Source: Arthonia radiata
Taxonomy: Eukaryota; Ascomycota; Arthoniomycetes; Arthoniales; Arthoniaceae
DNA: 64,000 nucleotides
Direction of reading: 5' to 3'
Assembly: GCA_002989075.1 (NCBI GenBank)
Contig: PSQN01000017.1
Coordinates: forward strand, 2,921,453 to 2,985,452
The position numbers were made by a program, and so were the translations under genes. Under the pieces are notes generated by a model. The model saw nothing but the letters and a program-made list of their open reading frames with translations. It was not told the DNA's origin and searched no databases. Of this stretch, positions 46,197 through 58,244 are shown piece by piece; within the stretch, counting starts at the first letter, position 1; every line of letters begins with the position of its first letter.

Positions 46197-48125
46197 ATGG
46201 AGAGCTCACAAGACGCAGATGCCGTGGCATATATGATGACTGAAATGCAGTTGCACAACCGTGTCATTGCGCCATGCGCAAATACAACCGCCAGCTCAGG
46301 CGACAACAAGGCCAACTGCCCCAGCAAAGCCACTAAGATCTGCGGTAGATGTAAGCTTGTAGCAGTGAGTCAAGTCCTCAAAGGTCGACAGACTCTGCTG
46401 ATGAGGTGATAGTACTGTTCAAGCGACTGCCAAGCACAACACTGGGCAACGCACAAAGCAGACTGCAATGCACCTGTCACCAAAGCCGACTGGGTGCCTC
46501 GTTGGGCCCAGCAGCATCGTGGCCCGGACTTTGTTGTCGAAAGCGGGCCTCGTGTTGCCACGCACGGTGGAACGATAAAGGGATATCTCTGGGGAAATGT
46601 TCCAGCCTTGGATATCCTCAATCTCGAGCAGAACGAGGGTTCAGATTATCAGAGCGACTTGTCCCTCTGCTTCGCCGGTAAGCTTTTCGCTGCCGCACGA
46701 GCATCACGTTTGCTTATTTTTGCTAGCTTCTGGAAATCTTCGCAACCTGCTTGCGACGATCTTCAACTTACCATCTACCTATATCGGCCAACTGTCAGTC
46801 ACTCTCAACGACCGAGATGTCCGCATCGTTCTGCTGAACTTGACAATACTGTTGCTATTCGCCATGGAAGAGATTGAGGCCGCCGTCGACGCTGTCCTTC
46901 ACTTTTGGTATTCAGCACGGGTAAAGGAGTCACATACACTCTTGATGGAGAGGTACGTTCAACAGATCATTGATGACGTGGTGCCGAAGATCCAAAACAA
47001 GCGCAACGATCTCGTTCAGGCCAAAACTGTTCACATCGGATCTACCCGCGTGCGCATTGCCTTGGTCAAGAGTCAATGGATTGAAATGCAAAGCATATTA
47101 GCCCGGAAATACGAACTCGAGACCGCTGAGAAAAGCCGAAGGGCCACCGTTCTGCACAGAGAAGACCATCTCGACCGCAATCTCTTCGAGATGAGGAGAG
47201 ATACTCATCGAAGGCTTGGCAAGATTAGATATCGCGAGCGCGGTGTATTATTGCCGTTTGGAGACTCAGACTCTCAATATACTGATGTCAACCCGTGAGT
47301 GTCAATTCCTACCCTCTTTGCCCACGTACGCTAATCTCTGAGAGCAGAATGCTGGTGAACACTGACGGTGAGTGGATGCAAAAAGACTCCGCCGACCCGC
47401 TTCAAGGCTGGACACTGCGCGATCTGGAGGCATTCAGCAAAACTCAGAGCGATCAGTCCACTCTTTCAAATGATCTCTACGGTCAACTGGGCTTCTATCT
47501 CATGCACAAGCTCTCCAGACTCCACAAGCGCATGCGCAATCAGCGCCTTCACATCACTCTCCATTGTCTCGACGCTAAGGTCTTGAACACCTATGTCGAA
47601 CATGGCCAGATGGACAGGATCGAGGTGTCCAACATAGTCGACGGAGGATGGCTGGGTGCGCCGACAACGCTCAGAATTATGCGGCCGTTGCTGCGCGAGA
47701 GGAACAGACACGCGACGATCATCGGCTTGTTCATCAATGCGCTTCAAGAAATGGAGCATAGACATGAAGCGGACCGGGGCATAATTGCTTCCTCGATCTC
47801 GAGCAGTCTGCCGTTCCTCCAGCTCGATCCAGCGTCGGCGTCTCACAAAGACCGCCATAACCCGGAGTTCCGGCGCATGACATTCGCGAAACACATCTTT
47901 GCGCCCTTGGACCGCTGGTGGCTAGAGTACATGCAGCTCGTGCGGCTGGAACAGAACACCAGGAAAGAGGGAATGAAGATGAAGAACACGCACACGATCG
48001 TCGACAAGTGGTCATTCCGCTTGTTCAAGAAGTATGGAGAGCCCGGCGCGCAGGAGGCGTATGACTACTTGCTTGCGTCCGACGTTGCTGGATGCGAGCG
48101 GTACGTGGAGTGGGTTCGCGCATGA
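46197..48125 (+). CDS. MYND zinc-finger/DUF4470 protein, copy 2
   Basis: Four exons, 46197-46364, 46413-46677, 46727-47294 and 47348-48125, give 592 residues. The MYND finger is CANTTASSGDNKANC, CGRCKLVA, YCSSDCQAQHWATHKADC. DUF4470 is closer to the family consensus than copy 1: LDILNLEQNEGSDYQSDLSL, then LRNLLATIFNLPSTYIGQLS and VTLNDRDVRIVLLNLTILLL. The C-terminal region has DLYGQLGFYLMHKL, as in DLYGQLKSYLLN of copy 1. Introns fall at the same places and phases as in copy 1, showing tandem duplication followed by strong divergence. Function unknown. Confidence 0.88.
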
Positions 48126-48500
48126 GTGAAAGGCCAAGGACTTGGAACAGCTGCATTCACTCAATGCACTCCCGCGTAAGAGAGTAATTGAAACGTACCG
48201 GAAAGCGCACGAGAAGTCAGGGGATGGATAAGGAAAGAAAGCAGGAGGCGGGCGTCTGAAGAAACGAGTCTCGGTTCATGCACCGCCACACCTCACCCGC
48301 CACAGTTCATTGCTTTGCACGCGCGTCTTCGAGATTTCCTCCAAGCTTCACCATCATCTTCATTAGTTTAACGCGATTCCATGACCACCTTTGTCGCAAC
48401 CCGTTGGTCTAATCGGGAGAGTGCCATGCCAGCATCAATGCCAATATCTACAGCGCCGCCCCACGCTTGAAAGCTTCATTTCTCCTTCCTTCACATGTAT
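48126..48500. other. Convergent intergenic spacer
   Basis: Between the MYND copy 2 stop and the stop of the rhodopsin-domain gene. No gene is seen. Confidence 0.45.
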
Positions 48501-49925
48501 CTACACGTCCGCAAAGCCATACCTCCGGTCACTCTGGGCTGTTGCCGACCGCACCGGCTTCCCATTGCTGCTCGACAGATCATTCTCAACCGAGACTTCA
48601 GTCCTCTTCGTGATACCCCAATTGCTCCCATACCGCTCTGATCTCGCGACAGCGTCGTCATTGAAACGAGGCACAAGCTCCAGCCTATCACCACTCTCTG
48701 GCTTCTGCACGTAACGGCTGTAATGTTGATGGCTCGTGCCTCTGTTTGAGAGCCACGAGCGCAGACTCTTGCTTCGGATCTTGATCACAGACAGGTAAGG
48801 CTTTAGTGTTGGTATGCAGGCAGCCATGATGCCGCAGTTGGCTTCGATGCTGCGGTGCTGAATGTCAGCAAGTTGATAGTCCAGCTTTGATTGGGTCGGT
48901 GAGCTTACAGAGACCAGATGAGCGCTTGAGCGCTTGTGTCTGGATTTTGTCAGCGGCTTGCGAGTGCAGAGGTTTACTTGGACTTACATGTCAAGTCTTG
49001 CCGCTTGCCCAGGTCTACCAGCTTTGTGATCTTGACAAGCCCGACAGCTCCGGCTCTGTTGATCATTAGGACTAAGCGTACTACTGATAGCTTCTTTTCG
49101 AGGAACTTACATCCAGCCCAAGCTCATGATCTGCACATCCTTGTCAGCACACTGGTTTCTGAGAACAAATAGTGACACTTCAATAAGCACCTACGCAGCA
49201 GACACCGATCTTCTTTCTCGTGCTCATCTGAAGCTTCCAGAAGACGGTCACAGGATATATGGCGAGCGCAAAGTCCAAAAAGCACGCATAGGCTGATACG
49301 TCAGTGCTGCTTGCTTGTACTGGGGGCAATGGATCCGGGAACATACCTCCACCAGCATAGCCCACATTCACGACGATATCCGGTTTCCAACAGGTCGGAT
49401 GATACCTCTCCGGATCCCACTGGCCTTGTACAGGGGAGCACTGCGCGAACGTGACGACCACGTTGACGACCCCTAAAATGACCCCAAATGAGGCTGCTGC
49501 TATCAATGCAGCTGCGATGATTCGCTTGGGGTTCAACAGTCGCACCAGCAGCAGCGCCACAGACACTTTCGGCAAAACGATGTTCATGATGACCAGCGCC
49601 GTCGCGACAAGGTTCATGTGGCCTGCCTTGGGTAGATCTGATGGATTGATGTCTGTTACGTGTTTGCCGGTGCCGGTCGAGACAGCGACACTCATCATCG
49701 CGGAAGACGCCAGGTCGAGAGCCTAGTGGCACCACAGTCAGTCACGTTCTCTAAACGTTGTACACAGATTGATATCCTCACCCCGGCCAGCGCAATGAAG
49801 TAGTCCTCCCACCCTGCATTCTCGCGCTCAACAAACCGCAGATACAGTCGAAGCGCAACAGTCACCACCGCCACCCCACCAAACACCCACGTCAGAGCGT
49901 TCAGAGTCGGTCCTAGATCGTACAT
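48501..49925 (-). CDS. Rhodopsin-domain (PTH11-like) integral membrane protein
   Basis: Seven exons: 49782-49925, 49347-49722, 49195-49292, 49111-49130, 48988-49055, 48909-48939 and 48501-48849; all junctions are GT-AG and in phase, giving 361 residues. Seven hydrophobic segments are expected: LNALTWVFGGVAVVTVALRL opens the protein, then NLVATALVIMNIVLPKVSVA, AAALIAAASFGVILGVVNVV, and AYACFLDFALAIYPVTVFWK with KLQMSTRKKIG, a fungal rhodopsin-domain hallmark. After TM7 the tail carries ALIWSLIEANCGIMAACIPT and a soluble Ser-rich cytoplasmic end. There is no CFEM domain at the N-terminus. The family includes receptors such as PTH11 for surface sensing, but most members have no known ligand. Exon 4 is only 20 nt. 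Confidence 0.88.
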
Positions 49926-51635
49926 GGTCGGCGTACTGTAGGCGTTGTTGCTGGCATAGAGCGCGACTGAGCGTTGTGCAAAATGGCAACGGCCAAGCTT
50001 GTTAAGAAGAGAAAGCACTCTCACTCTTCTCCCTTGAACTCGGTTTCCATCGCTCAAGCTCAGCTGGGGCCGCGCTCTGACGATGTTCGCAAGCTCTTTC
50101 CAGGAGTAAGTGGCTCCGTGTCAGCAATAAGAAGCTCGCCCGCGATCTGGATTCCATCCGCCGCATCCGAACAAGCGAAGTCTGCTTTGCTGCTGAATTG
50201 GGGCCGAATACGCAAGTCACCTCACGCAACACTAAGCTTGACTCGCGTGTCTAGCGATCTCGCAAGTATTTACTACATCGATGGCTTATGCTCCTGAGCT
50301 GACTTCTTACATAAAAACTCAATACTGTCCTTCAAGCACCACAAAGGTCTATAGGTCTCCTCAAAGTCGGCGAAGCGTACACACAGACGGAAAGATCAGC
50401 AACCATGTGCGATGCTTGATCTTTAGCTACTCGAGCCAAGCGCAACTGGTAGGATCTTTGAGTGCGTGACAAACTGGGACAATGACCGATCGCCTTCAAT
50501 ACTACAGAGCATGTGTAAACACTGAGCTGCGGATGGCGTCCGCGATAGTATCCGGATACTTGGACATGCTGTGTGTTTGTGTGCTCAGAGCCAAGAAGAT
50601 GTAGTGGAACGAACAGCTTTGAAAACCGCAGCGCTGATAGCAAGACTGACGTTCGAGTCGACAAATGTCACCAGAAGGCCGCGGTTCATCCAAAAATCCA
50701 CCAGGGTTCTGAGCCATCCCGTCAAACATGGCCCCATTCATGGTTGTTTCAGCAGATTGGACGACTTCGTGAGCCCCAAGTACTTTCAAACATCTTATGT
50801 TTCCCAGATCACGTAGCCACGGCAGCCAAGGCTCAACTGCAAGCAAGCGGCTCTTTGATGCTCGCGCATCTGCAACGCGTTGCGAAACCCAAGTTCCCGG
50901 ATGAGATTCAAGAGGTACTATCTTACTAGCATAGCATTCATTAATACGCGGTTGCGGCCGCGCAATCGGCAAATTAGCTGATGGGGAGCTTGCATCTGCC
51001 AGGCATGCTCTCACTTGCGATCTTTGGCGTCATCCGAGCTGCTCACCTATTATGGCCGTTCGCGTATTGCGTGTTCCGGCGGTTTCTGGCAACGGAATTG
51101 GACTCCACCGACTCAAACCCGACCCCGTTTCATTCCACTCACGTCGTCCCGCTTATTTCACTATCAACAGACATGCGCTCGATCAGGCAGTAGATCAGTA
51201 AGCCTGGTGGCACAAATACTCCACCAGAATGGTGGCTCCAGTGGAATCCCGTCCACCTCACATCGGTCAATCCATTAACATCACGGCGTTTTAGTTGTAA
51301 GGCGACTGCACCTGTCGGCGTTCCGCTATTCGATGAAGCGCGTCAGGCATCCTCGCTACCTGTCTTCCACGCGACGATCAATTGCTACGGTGGGACTGAG
51401 CGGCTGCCTGATGCGGACTCCGATCTTCCTCACAACGCACGTGAGGCACGTACCAGACTCATGTCGAGCGGATACACTGCTGCGCTGCACGGACAGCAGC
51501 CGGCTGGCAGACTTGCAGTGATGCCACCTACATCTCTCATATTGAGTACGACTATAAGAATGTGGGCTGTGTACGCCAGTGTTGACCCCCTCGCTTTTGA
51601 CCGCACAGAAGCCGCTTCTCCAAATTGTCGTTTAG
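49926..51635. other. Intergenic, no gene recognised
   Basis: This 1.7-kb stretch has several overlapping short open frames on both strands near 50.5-51.0 kb with no protein signature. A first exon for the short-protein gene that follows could lie near its right end. Confidence 0.35.
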
Positions 51636-52039
51636 CCTCACCGTTCAGGTTCGACTTTCCAGGAAGACTATCCAGCACCTACTCCCGGTGAGTACCCGTG
51701 GGCTTCACGAGCGCAAAGCCCGTGGCTAATAGCGTCATACCAGACTTCGACAACATGCCCGGCGGCAACTGGCTCGCCAAACTGATGGAACTGTCAAAGT
51801 ACCATCAGGGCCAGCAGGAAGAGCATTTCGACGCGGCACAGCGGGGCGATCAAGCAGCTTACGACAAATATGACCATCACGTTAAAAGACAAAAGGACCT
51901 GGACACTGAACAACTTAACATGGAGCAGGACCCAAATTACGCGAAGAAGAGAGAGGCCGAGTGGGGAAACGCCAACAAGGGAGGCGCTTCGGACCATATG
52001 AAGATGAAGTGGTATCGCTTGGGTAAAAAGACTTACTAG
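51636..52039 (+). CDS. Short-protein family, member 1 (5' exon unresolved)
   Basis: Unrecognised. The second exon is 51744-52039. It joins an upstream exon ending at 51687 across a 56-bp intron (GTGAGT donor, GCTAAT branch, CAG acceptor), which creates YPAPTPDFDNMPGG, matching the PT-x(1-3)-[DE]F signature in the first exons of the three genes at 58.2-61.1 kb. The frame is open upstream only to 51636 without an ATG, so a further 5' exon or a start at the internal ATG 51755 is needed. The rest is charged and soluble, with EEHFDAAQRGDQAAYDKYDH and an ending ASDHMKMKWYRLGKKTY that recalls the HM-x-x-RK ending of the others. No signal peptide, no cysteine. It is the most divergent member. Confidence 0.5.
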
Positions 52040-52444
52040 ATTGCTCATCAGGGAGCAAGAGTAAGCAGCCAAGTAGAGAGCAAACGAGCCAGTATACTTC
52101 TACTGTGGTCGGCAAGAGAGATTAGCGCGGTGAGAGATTGTAAAGGAACAACACACTCGTCACATCCATTGCATGTCAACAAGTGGGTCTTCATGCCTTG
52201 CTTTGCAATGATGCGCTTCAGAGACAACACCTGTATGAACGACGCTGGCGCTAGTCAAACGACGCAGCATTGTGTAAGTCGTTGTTGGAGCTTGAACGCA
52301 TGTTGAACGCATGAGGGAAGACGTATATGCCTCGGTAGTGGGTACTATCATGCCCTCTCTCGTCCTGGGTATTGACGAGACCGATCAATTGCAATGGTAA
52401 GCTCATTTTCTAGGCTCTCATCAAGCTATATTTGATAACGCAAA
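52040..52444. other. Convergent intergenic spacer
   Basis: No gene is seen between member 1 of the short-protein family and the stop of the CoA ligase gene. Confidence 0.4.
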
Positions 52445-54389
52445 CTATAGCTTGGCCTTCGCCGGCGCCTCATCGCGATACAGCGCAATCTCCACACCCT
52501 TTGCATCTTTGAGGAATCGCCGCAGGATTTTTCCGGACGGCGACTTCGGGATCTGCGGCACGAACACAACGCCGCCGCTCAGCCACTTATACCTTGCTAA
52601 GCGCTGCTCTGTCCACTGCTTGACGTGCTGTGCCAGGTCAAGCAAGCCTGCAGATGCAAGCTCGTTCATCCCGCCTTCAACGCCGCGGATGGCTTGCGCA
52701 GCGAGTCCGGTGTTTGATGGTACAAGATATGCGCGAGGGTATTCGGACTGTGTCTCGTCATCCCAGATGGAAGTCACGCCGGCGTCTGAGATCTCTGGCG
52801 AGCCCATGAGAATGGCGTCTAGATCAACGGGTGAGACTTGGAAGCTGCCCGATGTCAGAATTCTTCGACGGAGATTCGTCCAGGACAGATCCGATAAGAC
52901 CTACCCTTTGACCTTGATCATCTCCTTCACACGATCTGTGATCCACAGCGACCCCGTCTCATCAATCTTGCCAATATCACCAGTATGATACCAGCCCTCG
53001 CCATCCAACACCTCACCCGTCGCTTTCCAATTATTCAAGTACCCAATAAAAACACCCGGAGACCTGCAATCAATCAGCAATCCCTCTCTCCACAACCACA
53101 TTCACCAAAACTGACCTCACACATATCTCACCCTCCTCCCCCACCTTCACCACCCGCCCCGGCTCCTGCACATTAACAACCTTCATCTCATTTCCCCTCT
53201 CAGGGACCCCCGTATCCCCCAAATGCGCCTTCAACTCCCCCCACCCCCGCGCACTCTGGTACGCCACACACCCCGCCTCACTAATCCCATACCCCATCAA
53301 CACCATCACGCCCAACCGCCGCCACACCATCTCAATCACCTCCTTCCCCAGCGGCGCCGCCCCACTCATCACGCACCGCACACTCCTCAAATCCCTTCCC
53401 TCCACCATCGGGCTCTTCGCCAGCAGCAATGCAACCGGCGGCGCTGTGTGCACCGCTGTGATCTGCTCCCGCTCGATCGTGTCTAACATCACGCCTGCAT
53501 CAAACCGCGGCATCACGAACACCGTCGCGCCACACGCCGGCGCCATCATAGCCACGACCGCGAACCCGAAAATGTGGTAGAACGGCGCGAAGCCCAGCCA
53601 CCGCTCATGGGAGGTGAAGTGCGGCGCCATGTTCCACATGACGAGGGTGTTGCGGACGACGTTCTGATGCGAGAGGCAGACGCCTTTGGACTTACCGGTC
53701 GTGCCGGAGGACCAGACGATGAGGGCTGTGTGGTGGGTGAAGGTGTGGGTGGTGAGGAGGGTGGCGCGAAAGGTGGAGGGGATGGGTTTGTGGAGGGTTG
53801 AGAGGGGTTGCGTGGAAGGTGGTGTAGGGGAGGTGGGGTCGTGGATGAAGATGCGGTTATTGGTGCTTAGTCCGGAGGCGAGCGCGGTGTCGGGCATGAG
53901 TTTTAAAGCTTCGGCGATGGTTTCATAGCCGGATGTTGTTGTGATGATGGCGGCGGGGTGTGAGAGCGAGAGCATGTGCTCGAGCTCCGTGGGCGTGAGG
54001 ACGGGGTTGACGAGGCAGGCGGTGTTGCCGCTGGCGAATATGGCGAGGATGATGGAGATGTAGTCGATGGAGTTGGGGAGATGGACGAAGACGACGGGGG
54101 ACACGGTGGGATATGGTCCCTTGTCCGAAGAGAGCAGCTCGCGGAGGCCGACTGCTAGGCTTGACGCATCGTCGTGGATGCGCTGCCATGTTATCGACGC
54201 GCCTGTGAGGGCGTCAACGAAGATTGGCGTAGAGTTCGGAACGGGCGGGACGCTATGATCTCGTTGCTGCTGCGTCGGTGCATCTCTAAGATATCTGGAG
54301 TCCTTCAAGAATGGCTGTGAGAAGGTGAAGTCAAATGCGTTAATCGGAGGTATGGGTTTCGGGGTCGAGCCGGTGATGGCGAGCGACAT
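52445..54389 (-). CDS. AMP-dependent acyl/aryl-CoA ligase (4-coumarate-CoA ligase-like), probably peroxisomal
   Basis: Three exons, 53116-54389, 52905-53063 and 52445-52844, give 610 residues; both introns (52 and 60 bp) restore conserved text (ICVRSPGVFIGYLNN and IKVKGFQVSPVDLD). It is an ANL-superfamily enzyme that makes an acyl-AMP and then the CoA thioester. Motifs: IVWSSGTTGKSKGVCLSHQN (P-loop), MGYGISEAG, GWYHTGDIGKIDETGSLWIT and the C-terminal catalytic lysine region PKSPSGKILRRFL. The protein ends AKL, a variant type 1 peroxisomal signal, pointing to peroxisomal activation of an aromatic or medium-chain acid. The substrate cannot be told. Confidence 0.93.
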
Positions 54390-55357
54390 GCTTGTTAGTG
54401 AATCCGTACGTACGCCAGTAAAAGACTAAGAGTAATCGCCTCGGGGTCACTGGTCAATCTCGAATCGATGAACGTTGTGGAGAGCAGTACCGAATCTCTC
54501 GTCAGCTCGTCTGGACAGGTCAGAGGGGATAGTAATCACCTCCCGTTCTCAGGTGAAGCAAATGCAGAATGTTGTGTTCCGCGAACCGCCCCAATCGAGG
54601 TGAATGTGGTCTTCAGCGCGGTGTTTGCGTCAACCAAGCTAACAGAGCGAATGAACGTCTGGACGAGGGTACGTATTGTGAGGTTGGAGGATGTCCGGTG
54701 GATTTGCAGGTGTAGGTTGACAAGGTGGACTCACTGCGCAAGGACGTGTCAGTCGCGTGGCTTACTGCTCGGGACGCACAGAGAGATGGGGCTACGGAAA
54801 GCTATCTCAGTCAGGCAGTTGTGGAGGTAGCGGGTGACTAGGGGGCGCAACGTGTTCCGTGGACCAAGGCAACATTATCCCATATTCATCTCGAAGCATC
54901 GCTTTCATACGCACGTTCTTATACGCACGTTAGGACGATGTTGATTCTGAGACAGCCCAGTGATGAAGATTCGTGGATGGGAACGGTCACGCTGTGGAAT
55001 TGCCGAGCAGAAATGCCGAAAATGGAAGGTAATGAGCTTTGTTTGGCCTACTACCAACCCCTAACCCGCCATTCTTTTGTGCACCTGAGACTGGATTAAC
55101 CACAACGATCCCCAAGTATCTCAACCTTGAGACAGTCGTGAGCTTCGTGAAAGACGTTGGTTCAAACGCTAGTAAGTGTGGTCGACAACTCCTTGTCCTA
55201 ACGCGGGCGCATTCCGTTTGTCAAAACACTACCGTTACCGTCCATGACGAGCTTTGAAACCCTCTGTGGCACCGGACTAAGATATGCAGCCCGAAGACTA
55301 TCATGTCTGGAAGCCAGCTCTGACTTTCACATCGTAACAGACTCTGCAGGGAGATGT
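54390..55357. other. Intergenic, no gene recognised
   Basis: Promoter of the CoA ligase gene on the left and 3' flank of the M48 peptidase on the right. Confidence 0.4.
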
Positions 55358-56421
55358 CTACAGATTATCGTCAAGCGCCGGTGAGCTGGGATGCTGTTCA
55401 CGTTTATCCTTCCATATCTCAATCGCCTTGGGCAGAACTCTGTTCAGAGCTTGCACTCTCAATGCCATCGATGGGTGGCTGGAACTGTTTCCGCGGTGGA
55501 CGAAAGGCATGTCCGGGCGCTCGTCCAGATTTTGCAGTTGGTCGCGTGCTAACCAGGGTCTGATCCCGGCTCGTGCAAGTATCATCGTCGCCATAGAATC
55601 AGCTTCATACTCGTGCCGATGCATCAGAGGCATGGATAGTATTTTTTCACACCATGTCTGATTCAGCCATTTCAATGTCCTGTACAGTAGCCATGTCCGC
55701 GGTACAAGGATGCTAAGTTCGTCAAGCGCAAGATGGAATCTGTCCCGTTCGTGCCCATGTCGAGCCAATATGTGGCCCAGTTCGTGCGCCAAAGTTGCAG
55801 GTAGAGTTGCGCCCATAAGATCACATTGGAACGCAACCGAAGATACCGTTATCCCAGCTTCAGTCTTCGGGCGTTCTGAAGTCGGCTCAGTCCATCCACT
55901 GGCTGCAACTGGCCTATATTGAAGATTAGCCGCGCGGTACATCATAGCATCAGGGCCATTCCAGGATCTTGTAGTGAGCAGTATTTTCGAACACCACAGA
56001 TGGAATGATGAAGGACAGGATATCCTGCTTACCGATCATCCTTTGTAAGACATATGTGAAGGCGTGGCACCGCCGGTAAGCCCAGAGATTCCAGCATGTA
56101 TACGACAAGCCCAAAAGCAATCGCATTCTGCTCATCGTTCAGATCTGACCCAGAGATGCTTACAGGTACGTCCGGGTTGGCGCCGCTACCTAGGGCCTGC
56201 AAAAGGTCTGGGCCCCATGAGGTCCCAATGTCTTTGACAACGACCTTCCTCCGCCTCCCAGCCACAGGACTGGTGTGTATTTCGCTGATGCTGCCGACCG
56301 AATAACAGCAGTATACACCCCAAAGTCGGAGTATGTCAGCGAGTTTCGCAATGAAAGTGCGCCCGCTGCATCCAATGTGTACGAAACGCCACCATTGGGG
56401 TAGCAGCTGATCCCAAGTCAT
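55358..56421 (-). CDS. Peptidase M48 family zinc metallopeptidase, copy 1
   Basis: Two exons, 56033-56421 and 55358-55967, joined by a 65-bp intron (GTAAGC donor), give 332 residues if the ATG at 56421 is used. The zinc motif HELGH is at about residue 191 (TLPATLAHELGHILARHGHE), followed by a hydrophobic stretch and the third-ligand motif HEYEADSMATMILARAG, then SSSHPSMALRVQALNRVL. This is the layout of M48 (Oma1/Ste24-like) metallopeptidases; Oma1-type members act at the mitochondrial inner membrane. The same frame continues upstream to 56883 apart from one TGA, described separately, so the true N-terminus is uncertain. Confidence 0.82.
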
Positions 56422-56883
56422 AGTATGATACTCTTGCAATAGCGCCTGCAACCTATCCACGTTGCTAGGCCATTCATGCCACTTCACCCTCCTGGAGCTT
56501 TTACGATGCTTGGATGGTCTCGGATGGCCGGGAAATACCGCGTTCAGTTCTGGGCGATCTCTCGCAGCATCTGATTGAGGATCTACCTTTCATTGTAGCG
56601 ACCATCCGCTTTTGAGCAGCTTCCACCTTGGCCCGCGCATTGAGGACATATGTTCGCGAGCGGAGTAACAGCATGACCTTTCATCGGTAACTTCTCGTCC
56701 GTGCGACGCGAATAAGCCTGTGGCGTGGCTGGACGTCAACAGCCAATTCGTCGCACCATGCACGGAATAGAAGATCGAGACTGCGCGAAGAGGTGACAGC
56801 TGTGGCAACTCGCAACACACGCTGGCTATACGCTTCAAAAACGAACGAAAGGCGAGATTCGCTTCAAGGCTCGTATGGAGCAC
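56422..56883 (-). pseudogene. Probable N-terminal extension of the M48 peptidase, interrupted by one in-frame TGA
   Basis: The frame of the M48 exon runs upstream through PELNAVFPGHPRPSKHRK to a TGA at 56590-56592, and beyond that stays open to an ATG at 56883 (MLHTSLEANLAFRSFLKRIA, basic and hydrophobic, presequence-like). Either the gene carries a premature stop, or an intron that I could not place removes the TGA, or the upstream part is chance. A working fungal Oma1-like peptidase would normally have such an N-terminal targeting region, which favours one of the first two. Confidence 0.4.
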
Positions 56884-58244
56884 GTTTTCTCAGCAAATAC
56901 GGGGACTGACTACTAATACAGTACTCCGAATCGTTGGTTACACAAGGCAAGAATGTCATGCCGATCTTCAGAACGGCCGTACGCCGCTGTTTAGACGCTA
57001 ACCGCCTTTCTTGTGCACGAAAAGGCAAGGACTAAGAGAACGCCGTTTAGAAGAATATGCTTTCGTCAGCTCCATTTGTGGTTTTATCCTTCTCCTTCGT
57101 CTATTCTCAGCAACCTCCGTTGAGCTGTTGAGGATATATGCACTGACGGCGATAACTGAGCAGCCCGCCGTCTGCATCAAGATGGACTGCCATCCGGACT
57201 AATCAGCAGAGCGCGTATTTTGGAGCAACAATTTCCTGGTGTTAGGCCGAATGAGCTGGGCCAGCTATGCGCAATCGATATGATCATCTGCAAGGTAGAG
57301 CAATCCTACGTGACTACAAGTCTTGTTGCGTAGACAAAATCACAAGCAGATAAGCCGGCAAACACTGTGGCAATTGCAGAAAGATGTCGAGAGCGATGCT
57401 CAGCGTCCTAATGCGCATCGTATCTTACCTCCTTCATATCGACAAACCACGGAACCACCCATGTCGCACCACAAGACTCCATTGTTAGTCCATCACTCAA
57501 TCAAGAAGCTCTGCATCGAAGGAAGATCATGCCTCTGCATGGTCAATGTCGCAACGCAAAGACAGCTCCGGCTTCGTCGAACTCCACACACGACGGTTTG
57601 TACACTATTGCAAAAGGGCCATCACCGCAAGGATCGCAGTCTTGGCGGGCTAGTCATCGCAAGCTTCGCTCAATCTGGCAATCGTCAAAAATCAGCGCCT
57701 TGGCAAGCCAGCGGGTCGCGTAAACAACCCTCACCTCGGGCCACCTCTTCTTCGCAACAACAGCAAGAATCGAGCTGGAATGCTCCCCAAAAGCGGTTCG
57801 AAAATAGTTTGTATCGTCGACAAAGGTGATTCAACGGTATGGCTACCAGTACTCACATGGCCGCGTTACCTTTATGCGCCTCACTGGTTTGTCCACCTCT
57901 TTTCTACCTTCCACTACCAACCAGTGGTGACCTTCTCGTCCGTAGTTGACGACGACGTAGCCGTCACTTGCCGGACACACGCGAGATAATCACACCTGTC
58001 TGTTTCACTAGGCTTGCGAATTAGCCTTAGCGCTGACTTCTCGCTCAATGATGTATTGGTACTCCATGGAAGGAATCGTGCACAGACAAAAGCTACCAGT
58101 CTTCCTCGCGAATATCTACCTGGCCATGCCTGAGCTCACAAGTGAGATGTGTCCCCTCTCTAGCATAAAGACAACACATGCCTTCTTCACGGTTGCCTGT
58201 TGGTAATCATCTAGCTGGATTAGATTTTCGTCAGAACCTACAAT
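56884..58244. other. Intergenic, no gene recognised
   Basis: A plus-strand open frame of 168 codons at 57323-57829 is rich in Gln, Arg, Ser and His with no domain or supporting splice structure; I leave it out as a gene. Confidence 0.35.

Noticed and set aside
57323-57829. Plus-strand open frame of 168 codons, Gln/Arg/His-rich
   Set aside because: Low-complexity composition, no domain and no match to the neighbouring short-protein family.
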